NCBI RefSeq assembly: GCF_002234675.1
Contig: NC_019879.2
Location: 22,005,855 to 22,069,854, forward strand
Reading direction: 5' to 3'
DNA length: 64,000 nucleotides
Origin: Oryzias latipes
Lineage: Eukaryota > Chordata > Actinopteri > Beloniformes > Adrianichthyidae
Notes under the pieces: generated by a model
What the model was told of the DNA's origin: nothing
Seen by the model: the letters and a program-made list of their open reading frames with translations, nothing else
The model's database searches: none
Part shown: piece by piece, positions 25,150 through 35,739 of the stretch
Position numbering within the stretch: position 1 is the stretch's first letter
Layout of the letters: each line of letters opens with the position of its first letter
Made by a program: the position numbers and the translations under genes

Positions 25150-25510
25150 CCACAGCAGTTCTGTGCACATCCAGCTCCAAGACAGCCTTGCTCCATCCCA
25201 TAAATGTGCCTACCTAGCCCTATAGAAAGGCGCAGCTGCACATCCAAGAGGGTCAGTGTTATTTTGCTGTATTCTCCCCTTGATTATACGAGCTGAGCCC
25301 ATCAAACCCAGCATAATTACAGTAATTTCGCCCCTTATTTATTCTAATGCAGTTTCCTATCTCTGCGGTAATTATGAGCAATTTTTTTCACACCAAGGAT
25401 CTTTTCTGCCTTAACAAAAGAGACAGAGCTCTGAAAGAAAATTTCTGCTGCAGCCTGAAAAAAAGGTGAGCTGCCATTTCATCTCTGTTCCCTTTAGACT
25501 TATATGTATA
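25150..25510. promoter_or_regulatory. Candidate Dlx1/2 intergenic enhancer, block A
   Basis: Repeat-free block 1.8 kb past the dlx1a stop. It has TAATTA at 25314-25319 and 25369-25374, a TAATTT at 25323, and a CCTTATTTATTC box. Vertebrate Dlx1/2 loci are known to carry two conserved intergenic enhancers, I12a and I12b, active in forebrain and arches, and position plus motif content fit one of them. Which one cannot be decided by eye. The motif at 25370-25388 recurs in block B. Confidence 0.55.
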
Positions 25511-25979
25511 AGGCTGACAAATTGCTTGCAGGTGTAGGCCTGCATCACTGGGTTGTCAATGCGAAGAGGCTTCAAAATTAGTAAGGCACAATGTCAGAGT
25601 AACGAGTCTGCCTCCCTGCCTCCCTGTGTCTCCTGGGTGCGCGAAGCTTTGGGGATTTCTGCACAAAAGCGGATCCTTTGTGCATCATTGCATCGATGGA
25701 TTTTTCATAAAGTAAAGCTGGAACGGTTTGTCTTTGGTAGCTCAAACCACTGAGCAGAAGAATAAAATCGAAGGATTTGTGGTTCAGATAAAATTAATAT
25801 TGCACATTTCTTTTTTTAATTATTAAAGCGAATCTATGCTGCTCAAAAATAAAAGAAAAGCAAACACTACACACCTTTCATAAGGGAACTGAAGCCCCTT
25901 TCTCTGGATCCACTTGCAGGCAGATGAGCAGGAGCATCCTGCAGAAACAGACACTAGATCGACGCGTAAATCCCGCTAA

Positions 25980-26480
25980 ATGCCTCAGTCCAAGCTATAT
26001 CCTCGGAGTTCCGAATATGACTGAAATTCTCAGCTTTATTTCCCCTCTTTATAGCCGATGGGGAAAAAAATTGTAGATTATTAGCATAAATGTTTACTCC
26101 TCATTACGCTGATGACATTGTGCACTCGAGATCTTGGTAATCTTTGGGGGGAAATTATGAGCAATTTTTTTAAAATTTAAAGCAGCAGTTACCATGCAAT
26201 TCAGACTAATTCCACGTAGGCTCCACACGGATATAATTATCGTTGAGTCAAGATGTTGGGCTAAAAACTATGCGCCGATATTCCCATTTATTATGCACAT
26301 ACAACTTTGACAATGTTGATGCTTGAAATAGCGGGAAATTGTCTTGTGTAAAAAATTACACCCCATATTAGGACATCTGAAATTGCGAAGAATTATATAG
26401 TAATTGCAGGCTTTCACATTTGAAAGCCAGAATGCTCCAACCAGAGCAAATGTGGATGAAATTACAGATCAGGGTTTAAA
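25980..26480. promoter_or_regulatory. Candidate Dlx1/2 intergenic enhancer, block B
   Basis: Second repeat-free block between the convergent genes, dense in homeodomain-type sites: TAATTC near 26208, TAATTA at 26234-26239, TAATTG at 26401-26406, and further ATTA cores in the TAGATTATTAGCATAAATG segment near 26074. It also contains GTTACC and GATGACATTG boxes. By position and content it fits the other of the two known intergenic Dlx enhancers (I12a/I12b). The identification is inference. Confidence 0.58.
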
Positions 26481-26599
26481 TGAGGATGGGGGTGGGGGGC
26501 AATGGCATTTAGAAGTTGCTGGGAAAAATGCAAAAAAAAAAACCCTGCAACATGAATTACATCATAGATATTGAGGGGAAAAAAACAATCTATTTTCTT

Positions 26600-27340
26600 T
26601 TTTTATTGTCATGGTTTGGCGCATGAGGCAGTCTGATCATGCACGTATTTTACCACACAATTAACGGAGCTTCTAACAGACGCGTGCACGCAGAGCGGCT
26701 GCGTTCTGGGGGCCTGTTTGATACTGTCAGCCCCTTCTCCGGGAGGGGGAGGCTCCATCATGCAGATATAGCAACCGCTGACAAGTTAAGTCCTAATTAT
26801 GTACAAGGAAACGATCCCACTTTATGGCCTGTGGTTGTTTGAAGGGAAGCGCGCGCACTGATGGGGAATGGATATTAGCCCCACCCTTAAGGTTGTGGTA
26901 GCTCAATAAAACGCCAAGTTTGATGGAATTAAATAAGGATGTTTTCCAAAATATGTTTTTGGTGTGTTTCATATTACACCAGAGGAAATGTTACAAGCAG
27001 CTTCTGGACGCGCGCCTGTTTTCCGTGTAGCCCGGAGGCCCTACATGACTCACACGAATAATGTGGGTCAACCTGCTCGTCCTCAGAGATCAGAGGGTTT
27101 GCTTGTGAGACGTGAGAAATGTTTCCATGATGCCGCAGCTTTTTACCTCCAGGGTGTCTTGGACGAAGTTCCTGTCTCTGTTCTCTCTTGTTAGTCAGGC
27201 TGAGTTCATAAAACGTCTGGAAAGCGGCTCTCTGACTCCACGGAGTCTGAGGAGCTCCAGCTCTTTACACACCCACCCGTATCTTCCCCTGCGGCGTGCC
27301 AAGAGCGGCTGCAGATTGGATCAGCCCTGGCTCATTTAGA
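26600..27340. promoter_or_regulatory. Possible third intergenic regulatory block
   Basis: GC-balanced DNA with ACAATTAACGG near 26659, CCTAATTATG near 26791 and several CGCG-containing patches, lying between block B and the dlx2a 3' end. There is no homology to a coding exon: the open frames (67-76 codons) are short and unrelated to known proteins. It could be regulatory or a CpG-rich patch. Confidence 0.28.
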
Positions 27341-27629
27341 AAAATATTACCACACTTTAAAGTATTGGAAATAGTTTTGTTGGGCCATTATTTGCCTTAG
27401 AAATTACCAAATGAATCAAACAAAACTAGGAAAAAACAAATAATGAAATAGCCTTATAATTAAAAATATTAAAATAGATAATTACCCAAAATAAATAAAA
27501 TAAAACATTGTTCATGTAAAGATCAGCTTTTTATATTTAATAAGCTAAAACATTCAAAATGGGAGACATTCTTCAAAATTACATCAGAAACATAGAGATA
27601 AAAAAGAGCAAGTCAGATGCAAATTCACA

Positions 27630-28279
27630 GGAAACATTTTATTTAAATAAGGTTTGGCCATATGGAACACTGCTAAAAAATAAATAAGACAAAAATACAA
27701 AATTGAACTAAATACAAGCCAGTCAGAGTGTTGGGGAATCAGTAGCTTACTTGATTATTGAATTTGTTCCAGAAAGCCTAATAAAAAAAGACATCATAAA
27801 GCTGTGGTAAAATATTTACAGCGTGGGTCTGTTTAGCCTCCCCCTCAACGTTTTTAAATCAACTGTAGAATGTACACAATTTTACCCCCCACCCCCCACG
27901 AGAAGATGAGGTCATACTGAAAAAAGGCACAATACAGTAATTTGTGCTACATCTGTGAAAGGCTGTCCTGCTGCTGTTTGCACAAGAAAGGACCCAAAAA
28001 AAGTGACGTCCGCGTAAAGGTGAGCTTGCGCCCATGTAGTCTGTCATTGCTTTGGGTAGTAGTGGTTCATTCATCCCTCACACAAATAGAAATAAATAAA
28101 TACAAAAATAACAGTCAAAATCTGTGTCTACTAACGGGGAGAAACCCGGCAAGGTCTAGGAACCTTACTCCAGCCATTTGCTGCGTTTTGCGCACAAAGG
28201 CGCAAATGTGTAAGGTGTTGGTATTTTAATTTTTCACCGGTGTTGCCCGATTTCACCCCAGTGTTTTTTTTTTCCAGTC
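27630..28279 (-). other. dlx2a: dlx2a 3' untranslated region (approximate)
   Basis: Non-coding DNA after the dlx2a stop on the minus strand. A minus-strand AATAAA polyadenylation signal reads at 27643-27638, giving a 3' UTR of about 640 bases. The dlx1a and dlx2a transcripts therefore end about 3 kb apart. Confidence 0.4.
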
Positions 28280-29677
<1,398 letters not shown>

Positions 29678-30326
29678 CTTGAAGTTGATCAAAATTTGCG
29701 CATCAAGTCGACTAAAAAATAATAAAACCCACCACACACGACTCAGCTGTTTGAACCAAAGCGCATCCCTGCTCAAACTGTGACAAAAAAGAAGCGGAGC
29801 GCGTGCTCCTCTCGCAGCGGCCTTTGATGATACACTACGGTCGGCGGTTGGAGCGCATTTATGTGCGAGGGAGAGCTCCTGTGTCTGAGGCAACCAATGG
29901 GCAAAGGCTGCACCACTGACTACTCCCCACCGCGTACACCCTCCATTATTTGTTCAGGCTTGTCCTTCCAGTTGTCTGCAGGCAGTTTTCCATCAATGGA
30001 GTTAAAAATAACACGGGGAGAAACATGAGGGAGAGGACAAAACGTCTGGTTCCTATGTGTCAAAGCTGGACAAAAAATGAGTTTAGCATATTGCCACACA
30101 CATGAGTGCAGATAACCGGTCAGTTCGCTGAGACTGAGGTTGGCTCCACCTGGAATTGATGCAGAAGCTCCGCTGCAGGTCTGTAGTTTTATTATAAATC
30201 ATTATTCTTTTTGAATATTTGCAAAAGACATTGCACATAAGAGAGAAACGGATGAACAAGGGGAACTCGCCAACATTTCTCCTCAAAGGTGCTGATGTTG
30301 GTTCTTTGTCTGATCTTGAACTGCTC
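29678..30326 (-). promoter_or_regulatory. dlx2a: dlx2a 5' untranslated region and promoter
   Basis: Immediate upstream DNA of dlx2a on the minus strand. A CCAAT box lies at about 29893-29897 in plus orientation, some 220 bp before the ATG. No TATA box stands out. The transcription start is not determinable. Confidence 0.42.
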
Positions 30327-30341
30327 CAGCGCCCCCTGCCG
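30327..30341 (-). promoter_or_regulatory. CTCF-like site 1 upstream of dlx2a
   Basis: Reverse complement reads CGGCAGGGGGCGCTG, which carries the full CAGGGGGCGCT core of the vertebrate CTCF motif. It lies 650 bp upstream of the dlx2a ATG. Occupancy is unknown. Confidence 0.5.
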
Positions 30342-30538
30342 TTGAAGGGATTTTTCTTGTGCATTGGCTTCACTTCTTTTGTGGGTGTTTTTGAAGCACC
30401 CATATGCCAAAAATCATTGACTTGTGTCTAAATGACTCCGTAGCAGCGTGAAGAGACCCACGTGTTTGCAGTTGCGTGCTTCGACCTCATGAAGTCCCAC
30501 CTCTGAAAACTATGGCACACAAATACTTCCCCTCAGTG

Positions 30539-30553
30539 CCACAAGATGGCAGC
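30539..30553 (+). promoter_or_regulatory. CTCF-like site 2 upstream of dlx2a
   Basis: CCACAAGATGGCAGC on the plus strand fits the alternative CTCF core CCAC-AG-TGGCAG. It is about 200 bp from site 1 and in the opposite orientation. Confidence 0.5.
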
Positions 30554-30894
30554 AAAGTTCCTTCTTTACTAACAGCCCTCTCCATCAGGGAAAAGTAAAA
30601 ACTAGAAGAAGAAAAAATAAATTTCTCTTTTAGTCAGCACACTTTTCAGAATAAGATGAGCTAGAGCACAAAAAATATCTAAAAAAGAAAAAGCATTCAA
30701 ACAAAGCAAACATATTGGAATAATACAACCAAGCAGGAATATTTTGAATTCCAGGGGACTTAAATCCAATTTCTTTTTCTTGTGTTGTTGTTTCTGAGTC
30801 CACACCAGGAAACCCTTGCAGTTTTGTTTGAGGTCATCATAATCAGTCTGAAAGTTATTTGCACACCCTGTCCTCTGAGCTGCTAGACATTAAC

Positions 30895-31260
30895 TTCCAG
30901 TTTTCCTTTCAGTAACCTTGCAGAGTGTTGACATTGTGCAACTGTGTGATGAGGAAGTACGCCTTTCTCTTTCATTGCCCGAGATTCTCAAACAGTTGCC
31001 ATTGTGAGACAGTGAGTCATCGTTCAGTGCTTGATGCCATGCTGCACATCTTTGTGGCCCTTTGTCAGCCAGAGCGTGTGGCCGCTCTGCTGCAGAAAAC
31101 CCTCCATCCAGTCGAGGGAGGATTCTATCAGTTCATTGTTGTCCTCAAATACATGCAGCCCTTTCCCACCATAGGCCAGGGGAGCTGCATGTCACTGTTC
31201 ATTAGTAGAGCAAAGTCTGAGTTCTGCACAGGCTGTCAAAGCCACAGTCTATAAAGGATG
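30895..31260. promoter_or_regulatory. Candidate conserved element upstream of dlx2a
   Basis: GC-balanced, repeat-free block about 1.2-1.6 kb upstream of dlx2a with an open frame of 109 codons on the plus strand whose translation I do not recognise. Sox-like CATTGTG boxes occur near 30932 and 31001. A dlx2a upstream enhancer is more plausible than a gene, but both are unproven. Confidence 0.28.
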
Positions 31261-31670
31261 GTCACACCTCCATCACAAACCATCAATTTGAACACTTTGT
31301 TGGTTAAACCTGAACCTTAACATATTTTCCAGTCACTACCTACTTCTTTGCAGCACACCAAAGTGTTGAGTTGGTGGATAATGAATGTTAAGGTTCCCCT
31401 CGGCAGCAGAGCAGCTGGCGTAGTGGGTCTTTCCATTGTTCGCTGACATGGAAATGATGGCAAATGAGGGCACATAAGTTCATGCAGTTTCCACCTCTTT
31501 CTTCGTTTTTACAGGAGTTTAAAAAGCAAAAACAATGAGTGAGAAATAAATGAATAAGAAAATGTAAGTAACTGAATTTCTTCTAGTTTTCAATCAAAAT
31601 TGGGTTGAGAAGAAATGATGCACACTTTTACGTCTTTTAATGGCAGTAGTAGGTTAAAAAACGCTGCAAT
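31261..31670. other. Intergenic DNA, nothing recognised
   Basis: No coding or repeat signal supported. Confidence 0.4.
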
Positions 31671-31816
31671 GTATATAGGTATATATATCTATATATATAT
31701 CTATATCTATATATATATCTATATATATATATATAAAGATATATATATATATATATATAGATAGATATATATAGATCTATATATCTATATAGATATAGAT
31801 ATCTATATAGATATAT
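31671..31816. repeat. Compound TA/CTAT/GATA microsatellite
   Basis: About 145 bp of TA units with interspersed CTATAT on the left and GATATA on the right, so the two halves are partly self-complementary and could form a hairpin. Confidence 0.92.
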
Positions 31817-32523
31817 TGTTTTTTTTGCATTTTTTCTTCATTTTTGCCTAGCACTAACAGAGCACACATGGCTGATTATATCCAAGAGATCTTTCTGTTG
31901 TGTAAAATTTATAATACGCTCTGTCAACTAAATTCCAGTTGGTTTAATTTTAGTTTGTGCTTTTGAAAAGTGTTTGAAGATAAAGCTTCTTGGAGAGTGG
32001 CGACACTGGCTGATGTCGATATATTGTGTTGAGGAGTCAGACAAAACAGGAAGTCCGTCTGCAAGATAGCAGCCCCTGACGATTAGAGAAGTTACTGATT
32101 TCGGATTTCTGCTGTTGTTCTCTTTTATGGTGTGAAAGCTGAAACTCCCAACAAAAGCTAAGATCTGCAGTGTGATGGGTTGACAGTGAACACTGTTGTT
32201 GGAGACATTTAAGTTAGAATCAAAGTGACCTGCACGGTTTAAACGGTTTAAACTGACAGAAGAAAATTCATACAACTTGCAAACACAGGACGAAGGTGAA
32301 AACTCAAAATCAGAAATAAACTCAGTGAACATTTTCTCCCAAAGCTTCATCCACAATGATTATGATGATACATGAATAAGTGCATGTTGATATGACCAAT
32401 GTAAAAAGAGTTAAAAGAAGCTATGTTTCTCAGAATTGTTATTTTAGCTGCCCACCCTTTATTTTTGCATCTTGTTTGGGTGTTTTCTTGACGGAGAAGT
32501 GAACATTTTTTTTTGATTTTTTC
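31817..32523. other. Intergenic DNA
   Basis: The 142-codon minus-strand open frame at 31928-32356 has no recognisable homology and no codon or splice support. Nothing else stands out. Confidence 0.4.
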
Positions 32524-32924
32524 ACAATTGAATCGGTTAGTTCAAAAGGGGCCCAATTCGAAGAGGTTTATTTTTCCAGGAAATAATTTAAATTGCATAG
32601 CTTAAAGGGAGGCTATACCAAATGATTAATACTTTAGCCAGATCAAGCACCAGTTCATAGCTTACAAATGCTATAATATGAAGCACCTCACCTTTATAAT
32701 TTCGGAGGACTAGCAAACTAAAGTCTCTGGACTTGGGCCCTTCTTGAATTAAACAGTAATTTTGCATTAAATGCATTTTAAATGTCATGCATAGTCAATA
32801 CATTACAACAGACTTGGGACTTTTTTTTGCACATAAGCAGATAGCTTTTCCTTTGAAGACCATAGAATATATAATATCTCTATTTTGAAAATAGGGCCCC
32901 TTTTGAACTAACCGATTCAATTGT
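32524..32924. mobile_element. DNA transposon/MITE with perfect 31-bp inverted ends
   Basis: The segments 32524-32554 and 32894-32924 are perfect reverse complements over 31 bases, starting ACAATTGAATCGGTTAG. The 339-bp interior is AT-rich and non-coding. The bases immediately outside are TTC on both sides (32521-32523 and 32925-32927), compatible with a 3-bp target duplication. Superfamily not assigned. Confidence 0.8.
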
Positions 32925-33219
32925 TTCTGCATAGAGAGGAGGATACACCTGTAAAAGTACAAATTTAAATAAATGAATAATTCTCATTTATTTTCATTCA
33001 TTAAGGTATAGTATGAGGAGTTGCTGTAGTGTTTCTCGTCTTTTTTCATTCCAAAGATCAATTTTTGTTAAACTTAAAGTGCAATATTCAAGTGCAGCTT
33101 TAATATTTCTACTTCTTTTTTTTCTTTTTGATGCAGTTTTCTCGAGGTGGCACTTCTCAGATATCTGAAAACTAGAATAGTTTCACAAGATCTGGAAGCT
33201 TTAATTGTAATGATATTGT

Positions 33220-33330
33220 CATTGTCCAGGGTGTACCAACCCCTGGCCCTCCTCTGGCTGGATCGGCTCCAGCATTTCCCTGTGGAAATTAAGTGCCTTT
33301 GGAAAATGGATGAATGAAGGGATAGATAAG
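33220..33330. mobile_element. LINE 3'-tail repeat (TCCAGGGTGTACC type), copy 1
   Basis: A TGTCCAGGGTGTACC start, a GGCTCCAGCATTTCCC box and a GGAAAATGGATGAATG end match the widespread fish LINE-derived tail. Related copies are at 37765 (direct) and 52755. Confidence 0.6.
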
Positions 33331-33404
33331 GATTTTTCATGATGGCTGTGGAACAGACGCGGGTCAACCTCTGATCAGAAACCTGCGTGTTCAGTTACCG
33401 CTTT

Positions 33405-33525
33405 GCCTGTACAGGTTGGTGCCTTGCATGGCCCTGTCACCATCAGTGTGTGAATGTGTGTGTCTGAGTGGGACTGTGGCTGTAAAGTTCTTTGTAAATA
33501 AGTAAATAAGTTGTTTTAAATAAAA
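33405..33525 (+). mobile_element. SINE fragment (tail module), copy 1
   Basis: Contains the CAGTGTGTGAATGTGTG box and GGACTGTGGCTGTAAAG box seen in the full SINE at 34665. The tRNA-related head is missing. Confidence 0.6.
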
Positions 33526-34175
33526 CTGAAGAACCAGGAAAAAAGTTTCCTCAGCTTAAAACAGACAAAAGAAAAATCCAAACAAAGGTTTGTGTAAAAC
33601 AATATGTAAGCTCATAGTTGTAATTGTGTTTTACAAACATGCTTTTATTTAACCAATGCTTTTCACTTCTTAAAAATCTTCTTGCACCATCACCTCCTCG
33701 AAATACATTTTTCAACCTTTTTGTGATTTGAGATATTTTAGATTCATGTGGTAAGCTGTGTTTTCAGAAAATTATTGCATGGAGCACATTTTCTTTAGTG
33801 TCTTACGCTTATTGGTTCACAAAGTAATTTAATTACAATCAAGCTGGACCAGCAAAAGGTCTGCTGGCCTTTTTAAATGGACCAGAATTTGTGTTTGTTC
33901 GGATCCTCTACATGCAGAAGACAATCTGAGAAAGTGAGCTCTGCTGTGGACCAAACAGCCAGGTAACATTTTCTAAAAGCTCTTCTGTTTCATTTTTGCA
34001 ATTTTGTCTTGTAAATTGTGCACGTTTTTTTTATTTAGTCCAAATAATAAATGTACATTTTTCAATTTTTGTTGAGAATTTTGTCCATTAAAGCACATGA
34101 GTTTGGTGAAAACGGTTAAGCATTTTTTCTTTAGTTTACTGCATCTACACTGTGTTTGTTCAGCAGGTTTCGACT
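33526..34175. other. Intergenic DNA, nothing recognised
   Basis: AT-rich DNA without supported features. Confidence 0.4.
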
Positions 34176-34664
34176 TTAACCCACCTATTATCCTTGGGGT
34201 CAATTTGACCCCAAGTCAATGTTTGTCATTCAAAAAGGAATAGTTAACCTTTTTCTTTTTACTTCATATTTCATGACTTTTCCTAATTTGATGGGGATAA
34301 CTAACTAATCATAAAATGATCATGATGATATTTTTTTTCAATGTGCTAAACACATATTGCATACATTGGTGTTCTTCTGGGGTCAAATTGACCCCAGGCT
34401 GTTTTAGCTGAGTAAAACTTGTCTGTCTGTGTGTGACCTAATATCCCCACACAGAGTTGATACTTTTGAGTTGATACATAACAGGGGGTGGGGAAAACAA
34501 CTATTCTCACCAGAACTTTCTTTCTTCTTGTTGTGTGGGCATGTGGGAAACAACATGGCTTGTGAAGCTCCAGCCAAACTGAGGAAGCTTATGTAGTCTT
34601 GTGAATTGATCACATCCTAGTCTTTCCAACTACACATGCCTCCCCTCTGAAATTATCATCTCAA

Positions 34665-34925
34665 TGGCGGCCGTGGTGTAGTGGTAGGGCGGTCGACCTC
34701 CGATTGTAAGATTGTGGGTTTGATTCCCACCCATTTGTCGAAGTGTCGAAGTGTCCTTGGGCAGGACACTGAACCCCACCTTGCCCCTGGTGGAAGGTTG
34801 CCGCCAGTGTTCGGCAGCAGAGCTGCCACCAGTGTGTGAATGTGTGAATGGGACTGTGACTGTAAAGTGCTTTGGGCCTTCAAGGGAAGTAGAAAGCGCT
34901 ATATAAGTATACGCCATTTTTTTTT
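34665..34925 (+). mobile_element. tRNA-derived SINE
   Basis: The head carries RNA polymerase III promoter boxes: GTGGTGTAGTGGTAGGGC (A-box-like) at about 34673-34690 and GGGTTTGATTCCCACC (B-box-like) at about 34716-34731. The body has GTGTCCTTGGGCAGGACACT and the tail GTGTGTGAATGTGTGAATGG then GTAAAGTGCTTTGGGCC and AAAGCGCTATATAAG, shared with fragments at 33405, 48552 and 56520. It is the best preserved copy and is nested in the piggyBac-like element. Confidence 0.82.
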
Positions 34926-35248
34926 ACCATTTAAGTAAAACATTTTCTATTGATGGCTATATGAAGAGCTCGAATAATGACTTTGTCTTCAACATGGCTG
35001 ACTATGTGTCTGGCAGAACACACTCTTAGCAGCACGTCTACCTTGTCGTTGAAGTGAGTAGAGGGACCATAATTTTCCATTTTTGGTGACGTTACATTAG
35101 GGATACATACAACGTGACATTAGGGAAGGGGGAAACAATATTCTCACGAGAGTTTTCCCACACCATGGGGACTTTATAGTGACCAACCACGAATATATGA
35201 TATAAAAAGGAGATACAAATAGGTAAATAAATATGTTTATAAGAGGAA

Positions 35249-35264
35249 GGGGGGGGGGGGGGGG
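35249..35264. repeat. G homopolymer
   Basis: Run of about 16 G inside the piggyBac-like element. Confidence 0.9.
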
Positions 35265-35739
35265 TCACCAACATCAGTCAATATGCTTCATTGTGTGAGT
35301 CATGAATGTGCACCCCAAATTAGAAAAGACTTGGATGAAAGATATTCAAGATTGACTAACTCTAAAACTGAAAGTTTGACCTGATGGTGGCACTAAAGCA
35401 AAGGTCATATCATCACCAAAACCAATAGGATTTCTACTCTTGTGGTCATCAATGTTGACAGTAAATTTGAGAAGATTTATAAAAAAAAACTTTTCAAGAT
35501 ATATTAATTCTAATTTAAAAGTTTTTTTCTGATAGTGGCACTAGAGAACAGGTCAACCCACTGATCTATTTCATTATCACGGGGTTATTTATGTATTCAA
35601 CAAATAAACAATGTGCCTGACACAAAAACTTGGTTAACAATTATATTTACATAATTTTCAGGAGGCAAATATCCCTGGGGTCAAATTGATCCCGAGGGTG
35701 AAATGTGTGAGAAACATTTGAGGATAATACGAGGATTAA

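Larger units (their letters stand above)
34176..35739. mobile_element. piggyBac-like non-autonomous element flanked by TTAA
   Basis: TTAA at 34176-34179 and 35736-35739 bound the element, the target site typical of piggyBac transposons. Inward ends are CCCACCTATTATCC and, reverse-complemented, TCCTCGTATTATCC, imperfect inverted repeats. A GGGGTCAATTTGACCCC-type palindrome occurs at 34196-34212, 34379-34395 and, with one change, 35677-35692. The interior has no transposase frame and contains a nested SINE at 34665-34925. Confidence 0.65.

Noticed and set aside
23323..28279. A dlx1 antisense or enhancer-derived long non-coding RNA, as known in mammals
   Set aside because: Nothing in the sequence alone defines exons or a promoter for such a transcript, so it is not annotated.
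34665..34740. Possible tRNA gene
   Set aside because: A- and B-box-like promoters are present, but the sequence continues into a SINE body and tail shared by three other loci, so it is a tRNA-derived SINE head.
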